DNA of 64,000 bases. Source: Aquibium pacificus. Lineage in GTDB: Bacteria > Pseudomonadota > Alphaproteobacteria > Rhizobiales > Rhizobiaceae. Position numbers and translations under genes: made by a program. The stretch is from contig NZ_JBDPGJ010000003.1 in NCBI RefSeq assembly GCF_040839445.1, forward strand, positions 62,001-126,000, written 5' to 3'. Each line of letters opens with the position of its first letter. The first letter of the stretch is position 1. The notes beneath the pieces were generated by a model that was not told the DNA's origin, did not search any database, and saw nothing but the letters and a program-made list of their open reading frames with translations. This document shows positions 1 to 8,334 of this stretch, piece by piece.

Positions 1-456
1 CCCCTTGATGCCATCGGCGATGAGCTTTAGCGCTTCGTCGCCGCGGTCGTGTCCGTAGGTGTCGTTGACGGACTTGAAGTGGTCGACGTCGATGACGAGC
101 AGGGCGCCCTCGCGCTCACGTCCTTCCAGCTTTTCGAGATAGCCGTCCACCAATGCCGTGAACGCCCGGCGATTGAAGCACGACGTCAGGCTGTCGGTGG
201 CCGAGATCAACAGAAGCTCTTGGTGGGCGATCGCCAGTTCCCGCAGTTTGCTCAGGAGGACGAAGAACAGCGGTGGCGCCAGAACGAGCGGGATGATCAC
301 GTTGTTGATCGGGTTGCCGCCCCAGCGCCAGCCCTCTTCGAATGAATAGCTGTCGAATGCGAAGGCGACCGCTATGCAGACCAGCGTGCCGATGCTGGTA
401 AGGAGGAACACCCGCGCGCGCCCCCGCGGCGAGAAGTCCGGTCTGCCGTTGAACAT
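1..456 (-). CDS. Membrane-bound GGDEF protein (diguanylate cyclase), 3' part cut by window edge
   Basis: The visible 152 residues begin with two predicted membrane segments (about residues 15-33 and 51-68). The start of a GGDEF domain follows from about residue 86: the ATDSLTSCFNRRAF opening, then the metal-binding strand VIDVDHFKSVND and TYGHDRGDEALK. These are standard GGDEF landmarks, so the protein probably makes cyclic di-GMP at the inner membrane. The GGDEF signature loop and any C-terminal EAL domain lie beyond position 1, so activity cannot be judged. The ATG at 456 is preceded by GGAAGGAG on the minus strand, which supports this start. It has no periplasmic sensor domain between the short membrane segments, so its input is unclear. 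Confidence 0.9.
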   Translation of the reverse strand, partial: MFNGRPDFSPRGRARVFLLTSIGTLVCIAVAFAFDSYSFEEGWRWGGNPINNVIIPLVLAPPLFFVLLSKLRELAIAHQELLLISATDSLTSCFNRRAFTALVDGYLEKLEGREREGALLVIDVDHFKSVNDTYGHDRGDEALKLIADGIKG

Positions 457-681
457 GTAGAAGTCGCTCCTTCCGCCCGCAGGGTAGAGGACCTTCGTTA
501 AGGGGGGCTTTCGGAAATTTCGCCGATTCGATCGCGAGATCGTGGCGGTCGCTCTCCCATTGGAGTCCCGATGATCGTGGCGGGTGACCTGTTGCCGCAC
601 GACCATCGGGTCGATCGGCGACCACCGGTTCCGACGTTTATCATCGAGGCTGCCGCGGTGCGCGGCAAGGACCGGTCTTCC

Positions 682-1128
682 CTAGCGGCCCTGTTGGTCT
701 ACGCCGCCGGCCTCGATCACGCTTCCAAGCAGCTTGCGCAGCGCGGCGGAGCCCTTGTGGCCGAGATGCTCTTCCAGTGCCGAGTTCTGCTCCTCGACAT
801 GGCCGCGCACGCGGTCAAACAGGTCTTGCCCGCGGTTCGTCATATGGACGAGCACGCGCCGCTGGTCATGCGGGTCCGGCGCCCGATGGACAAGGCCGCG
901 CGCTACCATCCTGTCCGTCATCTTCGTCAGCGCGGGATGGTTCATCAGCACGAGGTCCGCGATCTCACCCATGGATCGGCCGCTGCGGTCGCTCAGCACC
1001 TCCAGCATTCGCCACTGCTCTACGCTGACGCCCTCCGACTGCAGTTCGCGCTCGAGGTCGCCATGCAGCTTCCTGTGGGTCTGTGCCACCAGATAGGCGA
1101 GGTAATCGCTCAGCGATCGTACGGTCAC
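682..1128 (-). CDS. MarR-family transcriptional regulator
   Basis: This is a winged helix-turn-helix protein of about 148 residues. The recognition region SMGEIADLVLMNHPALTKM is followed by the wing DPHDQRRVLVHMT, the typical MarR arrangement. Members bind palindromic DNA as dimers and usually release it when a small aromatic or amphipathic ligand binds. I chose the GTG at 1128 because GGGAGAGG lies just upstream; a longer form from a GTG at 1167 (161 residues) is possible. It is transcribed divergently from the amide-uptake locus starting at 1275, so it is a natural candidate regulator of that locus. That link is inference from position. Confidence 0.9.
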   Translation of the reverse strand: MTVRSLSDYLAYLVAQTHRKLHGDLERELQSEGVSVEQWRMLEVLSDRSGRSMGEIADLVLMNHPALTKMTDRMVARGLVHRAPDPHDQRRVLVHMTNRGQDLFDRVRGHVEEQNSALEEHLGHKGSAALRKLLGSVIEAGGVDQQGR

Positions 1129-1274
1129 GTTCCTCTCCCGGGAGGGTGGTCGGCTCTGATCCGCCACGAATCGCCGCGGCGCTGGCCGATTGCCATCATT
1201 GCCCGCTTCAGATACTTAATTCGGAAAGCAAAAACAACAATGCGGGAATGCAAATCACGGGAGATCGGGGTCTT
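1129..1274. promoter_or_regulatory. Divergent intergenic region with candidate shared motif
   Basis: This gap separates the divergent MarR gene and the AmiC-like gene and must hold both promoters. It has a short AT-rich stretch around 1211-1240. The element CTTAATTCGGAAA at 1215-1227 recurs with one change (CTTAACTCGGAAA) at 2445-2457, upstream of the flotillin gene. An operator for the neighbouring MarR protein is a plausible reading but is not shown by the sequence alone. Confidence 0.4.
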
Positions 1275-2399
1275 ATGATCCAGCGATCGATGTTGAGTGG
1301 CGGGGCGACCGGAGGCGGGTACGGACGTTCGTTCGGCATCGGCATGTCCGATCGACCGCATTTCGAGAGGTCGGGTCGAAGCCGCATCGCAATCATGGTG
1401 CCCATGAGCGGATCGGCCGGAATATGGGGTCCCTCCTGCATCTCCTGTGCCCAACTCGCTGCCGAGGAGATCAACCGGCATCGCGGTATAGGCGACCGGG
1501 AAGTCGAACTGGTCTTCCTCGACGCGGACGATTCGGTGGTCGACAGCGCCGTAGAGACGATCGGCGATCTGGTCGACGACGGCAGCGTCAGCGCCGTGGT
1601 CGGCATGCATGTCAGCTCGGTCCGGCAGCGGTTGAACGAAGTGCTGCGCGGGCGCATCCCCTACGTCTATACGCCGCTATACGAGGGCAACGAGCGCGCG
1701 CCGGGCTGCTTTGCGATCGGAGAGACGCCGGCCGAACAGCTCGCGCCGGCGATCCGCCGTCTCGCGGACACGCTCAGCGTCCGCCGCTGGGCGCTCGTCG
1801 GAAACGACTACGTATGGCCGCGCGCGTCCCACCGGTTCGCCAAGAACAGTATCGTGGAAGCGGGCGGGCAGGTGGTGTTCGAAACCTACGTTCCCTTCGG
1901 CCTCGAGGAGCCCGTCGAACTCGTCGAGAAGGTCGCGGCGGCCAAGCCCGACATCGTGCTCCTCTCGCTGATCGGCCAGGAGGCCGTCGAGTTCAACCGG
2001 GTCTTCGGCGCGATGCGGCTGGACCGCTCGATCGTGCGGTTCTCCACCGCGATCGAGGAAAACGTGCTCCTCGCGACCGGAGCCGACGGCACGCGCAGGC
2101 TCTATGGAGCGTCGGCGTACTTCTCGAGCTTGCGGAGCGACGCGAACCTCTCTTTCGTGGAGCGATACCGCACCCTCCACGGCGATCAGGCCCCGGTGCT
2201 CAACGCCCTGGGCCAGTCCATATACGAAGGTATGCATTTCTACGCTGCCCTCAAGGACGGCAAGCGCGCGCGACGTGCGCCGATTGTCTACCGCAGTGCC
2301 CGCGGCGGCACTTACTTCGGCAACGACCGCAAGGAAAACCCGATTTACCTCGCGCGCGCCGACGGCCACCTGTTCTCCGTCGTGGAACGCCTCGCCTGA
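1275..2399 (+). CDS. Cytosolic AmiC/UrtA-type amide- or urea-binding protein (Peripla_BP_5-like)
   Basis: This is a 374-residue two-lobed ligand-binding protein of the branched-chain amino acid/amide/urea receptor type. The core starts at RIAIMVPMSGSAGIWGPS and runs through AAEEINRHRGIGDREVELVFLDADD and the lobe-2 strand RRWALVGNDYVWPR to a C-terminal region typical of AmiC and UrtA. No signal peptide or membrane segment precedes the core, so it should stay in the cytosol like AmiC of Pseudomonas, which senses amides and controls an antiterminator. No AmiR-like ANTAR protein is visible nearby. The chosen ATG follows a purine-rich GGGAGATCGGGG; an in-frame ATG at 1344 could also serve. It heads the amide-transport locus, so an intracellular amide sensor is the best guess. 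Confidence 0.8.
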   Translation: MIQRSMLSGGATGGGYGRSFGIGMSDRPHFERSGRSRIAIMVPMSGSAGIWGPSCISCAQLAAEEINRHRGIGDREVELVFLDADDSVVDSAVETIGDLVDDGSVSAVVGMHVSSVRQRLNEVLRGRIPYVYTPLYEGNERAPGCFAIGETPAEQLAPAIRRLADTLSVRRWALVGNDYVWPRASHRFAKNSIVEAGGQVVFETYVPFGLEEPVELVEKVAAAKPDIVLLSLIGQEAVEFNRVFGAMRLDRSIVRFSTAIEENVLLATGADGTRRLYGASAYFSSLRSDANLSFVERYRTLHGDQAPVLNALGQSIYEGMHFYAALKDGKRARRAPIVYRSARGGTYFGNDRKENPIYLARADGHLFSVVERLA

Positions 2400-2565
2400 G
2401 CGGCCGAGCGTCACTCCGCGGCGCGGATGCCCCTTTCGAAAAAGCTTAACTCGGAAAATAAAAAGCTTGAAAAGGAAAATGCCGTCGCGCTAGCTTCCTC
2501 TCCAAATCCAGGAGTCGGCGCGCCAGGCGTTCCGGTTCCGCTCCATCGGAAACGGAGGTTGCCGC
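2400..2565. promoter_or_regulatory. AT-rich leader upstream of flotillin
   Basis: This 166-bp gap holds an A-rich tract (2438-2480) that contains the second copy of the CTTAAYTCGGAAA element at 2445-2457 and two AAGCTT hexamers at 2443 and 2462. A separate promoter for the flotillin and downstream genes is plausible. A clear GGAGG ribosome-binding site lies at 2554-2558. Confidence 0.35.
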
Positions 2566-4170
2566 GTGGCCTGGTTTCTCGCCCTCGTCGTGCTGGTCGT
2601 GGTCGTCGTGCTCGGCGTGCTGTTCCTCAACCGGTTCTATGCCAAGTCGACGCGAGAGACGGCGCTGGTACGCACCGGACTCGGGGGGCGGCGCATCCTG
2701 ATGGACGGAGGCGCGGTGGCGCTGCCGATCCTGCACCGCATCGAGCGCATCAACATGCGCACGACGAGGCTCAGGATCGATCGCCAGGGACCCCAGGCGC
2801 TGATCTCGGAAGACCGGCTGCGCGTCGACGTGTCGATGGAATTCCACGTCCGGGTCGAGCCCACCGACGAGGGCATTGCGACCGCAGCGCAGGCGTTCGG
2901 CTCAAAGACCTTCCGCGAGGAGGAGATGCAGGGGCTGATCGAGGGCAAGCTGGTCGATGCGATCCAGTCCGCCGTTGCCAGCCGCTCCATGGACGAACTG
3001 CACGAGAAGCGTGACGTCTTCGTGGAAGCGGTCGCGCAGCGGCTTTCGGCCAATCTCGCCCGCTCGGGCCTGATGCTTGATTCGGCGTCGCTGGTGCGGC
3101 TCGACCAGACCCCGTTCAACGCTCTCGACGAGAACAACGCCTTCAATGCGGTGGGCATGCGCAAGCTTGCCGAACTGGTCAGCCACAACAAGAAGGCCCG
3201 CGTGCAGGTCGAGACCGAGACCGATATCGAGGTGCGGCGCAGGCATCTGGAGCAGACAAAGCAGCGGCTGATGATCGAGCGCGAGCAGGAGGAGGCCGAA
3301 CTTGCCAAGCGGCTCGACCTCGAACGGCGGCGTATCGGCCTCGACACCGAGATCCACAACGCAAGGACGGAAGCCGAGCGCATCGCGGAAGAAGCCCGCA
3401 TCGCCAAGGCCGGCGAAGTCAAGCGCGCGGAGATCGAACGCGACCTCGTGCTGCGCAAGCAGGAGATCGAGGCGCTTCTGGCGGTGGAGACCGCCAAGAT
3501 CGACAATTCCATCCGCATCGCCGCCAAGCGCGGCGAGGAGCAGGCGGCGGAAGCCGGTTTCGAGACCGCGCGGACGAAGCTGGTCAAGGCCCAGGAAGCG
3601 GTGCAGACCGAGCGCGACATGGCCGCAGCCGAGCGCACGCGGCAGCTCGCGCTTCTGAAGGCGCGCGAGAATGCCGAAGTCGAGGACCAGAAGGTCAAGG
3701 CGCAGGTCGACACCATCCTCGAGCTCGCCAAGGCCGAGGGCAACGCCGTCCAGGTCAGGGCGGAGGCCGAGCGCCACCGCCTGATCTCCGAATCGGAAGG
3801 CAAGGCCGCCATGATCGAGGCGGAGAACGCGCAGAGCGAACAGATCCTGCGGCTGCGGCTCGAGATGCACAAGCTCGACATGCTGCCCGAGATCGCCGCC
3901 CAGATGGTGAAGCCGGCGGAAAAGATCGATTCGATCCGCATCAACCACATCTCTGGCCTCGGTTCCTTCGGCGGAGGCAATGGTTCCGGCGAGGGGGGTG
4001 GCGGCGGTGGCGGCGGCTTCCAGTCGGCGCTCGATTCCATCATGGGCATGGCGATCGGCTTTCCCGCGCTGAAGAAGCTCGGCGAGGAGATCGGCGTGGA
4101 GATGGACGCGAACCTCGGCGCGCGGGCGCTGGATGCGATCAACCGCACGCCGGTGCGCAAGAAGGACTGA
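2566..4170 (+). CDS. Flotillin-like SPFH-domain membrane protein
   Basis: This is a 534-residue protein with an N-terminal membrane anchor (about residues 3-22, AWFLALVVLVVVVVLGVLF), an SPFH/band-7 domain to about residue 200, and a long charged coiled-coil rich in Glu, Ala and Arg (about 210-430). A poly-glycine stretch (about 466-484) and a short C-terminal helix region follow. This is the flotillin/FloT plan; such proteins form oligomeric cages on the inner membrane and organise membrane microdomains. The GTG start is set by GGAGG seven bases upstream. Its place between an amide sensor gene and the amide transporter genes is unusual. Whether it serves the transporter or is an unrelated passenger is not shown. 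Confidence 0.9.
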   Translation: MAWFLALVVLVVVVVLGVLFLNRFYAKSTRETALVRTGLGGRRILMDGGAVALPILHRIERINMRTTRLRIDRQGPQALISEDRLRVDVSMEFHVRVEPTDEGIATAAQAFGSKTFREEEMQGLIEGKLVDAIQSAVASRSMDELHEKRDVFVEAVAQRLSANLARSGLMLDSASLVRLDQTPFNALDENNAFNAVGMRKLAELVSHNKKARVQVETETDIEVRRRHLEQTKQRLMIEREQEEAELAKRLDLERRRIGLDTEIHNARTEAERIAEEARIAKAGEVKRAEIERDLVLRKQEIEALLAVETAKIDNSIRIAAKRGEEQAAEAGFETARTKLVKAQEAVQTERDMAAAERTRQLALLKARENAEVEDQKVKAQVDTILELAKAEGNAVQVRAEAERHRLISESEGKAAMIEAENAQSEQILRLRLEMHKLDMLPEIAAQMVKPAEKIDSIRINHISGLGSFGGGNGSGEGGGGGGGGFQSALDSIMGMAIGFPALKKLGEEIGVEMDANLGARALDAINRTPVRKKD

Positions 4171-4231
4171 CCAGACGCAACCGATTTCGGCGCGCCGGGA
4201 GACGCGTCGCAGCAACGAAAGGGGAATTTCG

Positions 4232-5470
4232 ATGACGATTACCAGACGCACCATTCTCAAGGCAGCCGCTGCCGCGGGCACCTCGGCGCTCGCAAGCCCG
4301 GCTTTCATCCGCAACGCCTTCGCCGAGGATCCGATCAAGCTCGGCACCGTCTTCGACATCTCGGGCATCTTCGACGCATACGGCAAGCCGATCGACATGG
4401 CCGTGAAGCTCGCGGTGAAGCAGCTCAACGACGGCGGCGGGCTTCTTGGCCGGCAGATCGAGCATATCGGCTACGATACGCAGTCGAACATGGCTCTCTA
4501 TACGCAGTACGCCCAGCAGCTGACGCGCCAGGACAAGGTCGACGTCGTGCACGGCGGCATCCTGTCCGCCTCGCGCGAGGCGATCCGCCAGACGCTGCGC
4601 CGCGCCAACACGCTCTATTTCTACAACATCCAGTACGAGGGCGGCGTCTGCGACAGGAACTGCTTCGTCACCGGCGTCACGCCGGCGCAGACCACCGAGG
4701 TACAGATCCCCTACACCATGGAGAAGTGGGGCAAGAAGGTCTACATCCTCGCCGCCGATTACAATTACGGCCAGCTGATGGCCCGCTGGATCCAGAAGTA
4801 TTTCAAGGACGGCGGCGGCGAGACCGTTGCGGTCGACTTTTTCCCGCTCGACGTCGCCGATTTCGGCTCGACCATCACCAAGATCCAGACTGCGGCGCCG
4901 GACATGGTTTATTCGGCGCTGGTCGGCGGCGCGCACCTGTCCTTCTACCGCCAGTGGGCGGCGGCGGGCATGAAGAGCCGCATTCCGCTCGCCTCCACCA
5001 CGCTCGGCGTCGGCTCCGAACATCTCGTGCTGACGCCCGAGGAAGGCGACGGCATCGTGGTCTGCTACAATTATTCGCCGGAGCTCGACACGCCGGCCAA
5101 TAAGGCCTTCACCACGGCCTGGGGCGAGATGCACGGCGCGGAAACCATCCCCAACATCCACGAACTCGCCGTATCCAACTACCAGGGCATCATGTTGTGG
5201 GCGGAGGCCGTCAAGCTGGCGGGTTCGGTCGAGCAAGCCAAGGTGATCGAGGCGCTGGATGGCGGTCTGGCCTACGAGGGCCCGGCCGGCATGGTGACCA
5301 TCGACCCGAAGACGCACCACGCCACGCTCGACGTCCACCTGATGGAGATGCGCGGCCAGAAGCTCAACGTGTTGCAGAGCTTCGGCGCGCGCGCGCCGAT
5401 CGACACGCAGCTCGTCTGCGACCTCGTCGCAAATCCCGACGACAACCAGCAGTACGAGATCAAGATCTGA
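4232..5470 (+). CDS. Tat-exported ABC transporter substrate-binding protein, urea/amide type
   Basis: This is a 412-residue periplasmic receptor with a twin-arginine signal: TRRTILKAAAAAG, then an Ala-rich core ending AFA at residue 31. The mature part opens with IKLGTVFDISGIFDAYGKP and continues through DTQSNMALYTQYAQQLTRQD, matching the UrtA/FmdD amide and urea receptors of the Peripla_BP_5 class. It precedes two permease and two ATPase genes, so it delivers ligand to that importer. The presence of an amidase in the same operon makes an amide or urea derivative the likely ligand. The Tat signal fits the tatABC genes in this same window (57688-59455). Confidence 0.92.
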   Translation: MTITRRTILKAAAAAGTSALASPAFIRNAFAEDPIKLGTVFDISGIFDAYGKPIDMAVKLAVKQLNDGGGLLGRQIEHIGYDTQSNMALYTQYAQQLTRQDKVDVVHGGILSASREAIRQTLRRANTLYFYNIQYEGGVCDRNCFVTGVTPAQTTEVQIPYTMEKWGKKVYILAADYNYGQLMARWIQKYFKDGGGETVAVDFFPLDVADFGSTITKIQTAAPDMVYSALVGGAHLSFYRQWAAAGMKSRIPLASTTLGVGSEHLVLTPEEGDGIVVCYNYSPELDTPANKAFTTAWGEMHGAETIPNIHELAVSNYQGIMLWAEAVKLAGSVEQAKVIEALDGGLAYEGPAGMVTIDPKTHHATLDVHLMEMRGQKLNVLQSFGARAPIDTQLVCDLVANPDDNQQYEIKI

Positions 5471-5726
5471 GACCAGAAGGTGAGGCGGCGAGAAGCCTCC
5501 TCGCCGTCACGCTTCGCGTGCCACCTCTCCCCCTGCCCGGGGGAGAGGAACACAGGCTGGATTGGCGCAGCAGTTCTCCAGAAGCCGCAGCCCCAGCGGC
5601 AGCGGCTTTCCTCTCCCCCGGGCACGGGGAGAGGCGGCCCGAAGGGTCGGTGAGGGGGGTGTTTCCGCGCTGGCGCAATGAACTCGCACTGCATTCCGAT
5701 TGGACATCTCCGCTCACAGGACCGGC
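5471..5726. repeat. Intergenic palindromic repeat pair (5524-5548 and 5610-5634)
   Basis: The gap between the binding protein and first permease holds two hairpins of similar sequence, CCTCTCCCCCTGCCCGGGGG at 5524 with its closing GAGAGG arm, and CCTCTCCCCCGGGCACGGGG at 5610 with the same closing arm. They are about 60 bases apart and followed by GGCCCGAAGGGTCGGTGAGG. Such GC-rich interspersed palindromes are common between genes in rhizobia. Here they sit inside an operon, where they could attenuate transcription or stabilise the upstream mRNA so that the receptor is made in excess. No gene is seen in this gap. Confidence 0.75.
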
Positions 5727-6593
5727 ATGGACCTCGCAGCCGTCTTCATCCTCGAAATCCTCTATTCCATCGCGCTCCTGGTGCTGATCAGCGCCGGGCT
5801 GGCGGTCGTCTTCGGGATGATGCGCGTCATCAATCTCGCCCATGGCGAGTTCATGATGATGGGCGGCTACGCGACCATCGTCGCTGTGCAGGCCGGGGTT
5901 AACGTCTATGTGGCGATGCTGATCGTGGCGCCGCTCGCCGTCGGCCTGATCGGGCTCGTCGTGGAACGGCTGGTGATCCGCTTCCTGTACGGGCGGCTTG
6001 TCGACACCATGCTCGCCACCTGGGGGCTGAGCCTCGCCTTTACCGGCGCGGCGGTCATGATCTTCGGCAACACGACCACCGGCGTCTCGACGCCGATCGC
6101 GGGTTTCACCCTCGGCGCCTACCAGATCAATGGCTACAACTTCTTCATCATCATCGTCTCGATCCTGCTTCTGGTCGCCTCCTATCTGGTTCTGCGCGGC
6201 ACCCGGCTCGGCCTAGTAGCCCGTGGAACCATGCAGAGCGCCGACATGGCCGCGGCACTCGGCTACAGCCCGGACCGGGTCTACATGACGACCTTCTTCG
6301 TCGGCTCGGCGCTGACGGGACTTGCCGGCGGGGTGCTCGCGCCGCTGGTCGGCCTCGTGCCCACCTGGGGCACGCTCTACATCGCCAAGGCCTTCATCAC
6401 GGTCATTTCCGGCGGCGCCTCGATCGTGCTCGGCCTTTTGTCGAGCGCGACCGTCTTCGGCCTCGTGTCGCAGACCTTCACCTTCCTTTCCGGACCGGTC
6501 ATCGGCGAAGTGGCGCTGCTGGTCGCCGCCATCGTGCTGTTGCGCCTCCTGCCGCAGGGCATTACCGGACGCTTTTTCAAGGGACGCCTCTGA
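5727..6593 (+). CDS. ABC transporter permease, UrtB/LivH type
   Basis: This is a 288-residue inner-membrane permease of the branched-chain amino acid/urea transporter family. Membrane segments are spread along the length, and the conserved NLAHGEFMMMGGYA motif follows the first two segments. Length and motif match LivH/UrtB. The ATG at 5727 was chosen over a TTG at 5700 because family members begin just before the first membrane helix (MDLAAVFILEILYSIALL). It directly abuts the second permease gene, and the pair should form the translocation channel for the receptor at 4232. Confidence 0.93.
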   Translation: MDLAAVFILEILYSIALLVLISAGLAVVFGMMRVINLAHGEFMMMGGYATIVAVQAGVNVYVAMLIVAPLAVGLIGLVVERLVIRFLYGRLVDTMLATWGLSLAFTGAAVMIFGNTTTGVSTPIAGFTLGAYQINGYNFFIIIVSILLLVASYLVLRGTRLGLVARGTMQSADMAAALGYSPDRVYMTTFFVGSALTGLAGGVLAPLVGLVPTWGTLYIAKAFITVISGGASIVLGLLSSATVFGLVSQTFTFLSGPVIGEVALLVAAIVLLRLLPQGITGRFFKGRL

Positions 6594-7625
6594 ATGGACC
6601 GCAGCGCCCTTCGAGACGCGCCCTGGGTCGTGGCGGCGGGCATCGTCGTGATGTTCGCGGCACCGCTGATCCTGAACTTCTACACGCTCACGCTGCTGGT
6701 GATCTACGGAATGCTTGCGCTGAGCCTCGGCCTGATCTGGGGTTTCGGCGGCATCCTGTGTTTCGGCCAGGCGGCGTTCTACGGGCTGGGGGCCTATGCC
6801 TATGCCATCTCGGCCGCCAACATCGGCGAGAGCACGGTGCCGATGCTCCTGGCGATCGCCATTCCCTTCGTCTTTGCGTTCCTGCTCGGCGCGATGATGT
6901 TCTACGGCAGGCTGACCGACGTCTACATGGGCGTCATCACGCTGGTGGTGACGCTGATCTTCTTCCGCTTCATGAACACGACGGCGGGGCCGGAATACCA
7001 GATCGGGCAGGCCCGCCTCGGCGGCTACAACGGCATCCCCGGCTACCAGACCCTCAACGTCCCGGGCGACGCCTCCGCCTACATCTGGGACGAGAGCCTC
7101 TACTACACCTGCTTCGTCATCCTGCTCGTCGTCTACGTGCTGGTGCGGCTCTTGCTGGCGAGCCCGTTCGGCCGCATCGCCGTGGCGATCCGGGAGAACG
7201 AGAACCGCGTCGAGCTGATGGGCTACGACGCGCGGCTGCGCAAGAGCGTGCTCTTCGCGATCGGCGGCGCCATAGCGGGCCTGGCCGGCGCGCTCTATGC
7301 CTCCTGGGCCGAGATCGTGACGCCCGGCCTCTTCTCGCTCGGCCAGTCGGCCGAGATCATCATCTGGTGCATCGTCGGGGGCCTCGGAACGCTGGTCGGG
7401 CCGGTGCTCGGAGCGGCCGTTCTCGGCTACCTTAAATTCGCGCTCGGCCAGCAGACTGCGGTCGACAACGTGCTGGTCATGGGCCTGATCCTCGTCGTCG
7501 TCGTGCTCGTGCTGCCGCGCGGCGTGGTGCCCTCGCTGATCAGCGCCTTCAGGCACTCGTCGCGCCGCAGGGGGCCAGGGGGCCGCCGCCGTCGCGGGCC
7601 CAGGGGAGTGCGCGCGGATGGCTGA
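6594..7625 (+). CDS. ABC transporter permease, UrtC/LivM type
   Basis: This is a 343-residue multi-pass permease, the partner of the preceding UrtB/LivH protein. The N-terminal half has the LivM-like motif GFGGILCFGQAAFYGLGAYA. The C-terminal half carries RIAVAIRENENRVELMGYD, the cytoplasmic loop that contacts the ATPases, and GGLGTLVGPVLGAAVLGYL. Its ATG follows the TGA of the previous gene directly, and its end overlaps the ATPase start at 7618, so translation is probably coupled. The arginine-rich C-terminal tail (about residues 320-340) is longer than usual and may be poorly conserved. Confidence 0.93.
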   Translation: MDRSALRDAPWVVAAGIVVMFAAPLILNFYTLTLLVIYGMLALSLGLIWGFGGILCFGQAAFYGLGAYAYAISAANIGESTVPMLLAIAIPFVFAFLLGAMMFYGRLTDVYMGVITLVVTLIFFRFMNTTAGPEYQIGQARLGGYNGIPGYQTLNVPGDASAYIWDESLYYTCFVILLVVYVLVRLLLASPFGRIAVAIRENENRVELMGYDARLRKSVLFAIGGAIAGLAGALYASWAEIVTPGLFSLGQSAEIIIWCIVGGLGTLVGPVLGAAVLGYLKFALGQQTAVDNVLVMGLILVVVVLVLPRGVVPSLISAFRHSSRRRGPGGRRRRGPRGVRADG

Positions 7626-8334
7626 CGTCGTCCTGGAGACCCGCAACCTCACCATGCGGTTCGGCGGCGTCACCGCCGTCGACAACGTCAACTTCAAGCT
7701 TCGCCGCGGCGAGCTCCGCTGCCTGATCGGGCCGAACGGCGCGGGCAAGACGACCTTCTTCCGCTGCCTGACCGGGATCCTGAAGCCGACCCACGGCGAA
7801 GTCTTCATCGACGACGTCGAGACCACCGGCTGGGACCCGCAGTTCGTCGCGCGCATGGGCATCGGCATCAAGACGCAGGTGCCGAGCGTGATGGACGGGC
7901 TATCGGTGCGCGAGAACGTCTGGCTGTCGGCCTATCGCCTGAGCGGCGCCCGGGAGGCGGATCGCATTGCCACCGAGGTGATCGAGCGGCTCGGCCTCGG
8001 CGACATCGCCCGTTCCACCGTCGGCCGGCTCGCCCACGGCGAACGACAGCGCGTCGAACTCGGCATCGTGGTCGCCGCGCGCCCCTGGCTCGTGCTTCTG
8101 GACGAGCCGGCCGCGGGCATGACGGGCGAGGAGGTGGAGCGCATGGTCGACATCATCCACGAGATCAATCGCGACGCGGCTCTGATCATCGTCGAGCATG
8201 ACATGCAGTTCATCCGCTCCATCGCCGCGCAGATCACGGTCTTCTCGCAAGGGGCGGTGCTGATGGAGGACACCGTCGAGGCCGTCATGAGCGACCAGCG
8301 CGTCCGCGACGTCTACCTGGGCAAGAGAGGCTGA
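7618..8334 (+). CDS. ABC transporter ATP-binding protein, UrtD/LivG type
   Basis: This is a 238-residue ATPase. The Walker A motif is GPNGAGKTT, the signature is LAHGERQRVELG (LivG-class ATPases have a relaxed signature here), and the Walker B is LVLLDEPAAGMT, with EHDM as the H-loop. It energises the amide/urea-type importer together with the LivF-like domain encoded next. It overlaps the end of the permease gene by 8 bases, and its TGA shares a base with the next ATG at 8334. That arrangement indicates a tightly coupled operon. Confidence 0.94.
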   Translation: MADVVLETRNLTMRFGGVTAVDNVNFKLRRGELRCLIGPNGAGKTTFFRCLTGILKPTHGEVFIDDVETTGWDPQFVARMGIGIKTQVPSVMDGLSVRENVWLSAYRLSGAREADRIATEVIERLGLGDIARSTVGRLAHGERQRVELGIVVAARPWLVLLDEPAAGMTGEEVERMVDIIHEINRDAALIIVEHDMQFIRSIAAQITVFSQGAVLMEDTVEAVMSDQRVRDVYLGKRG

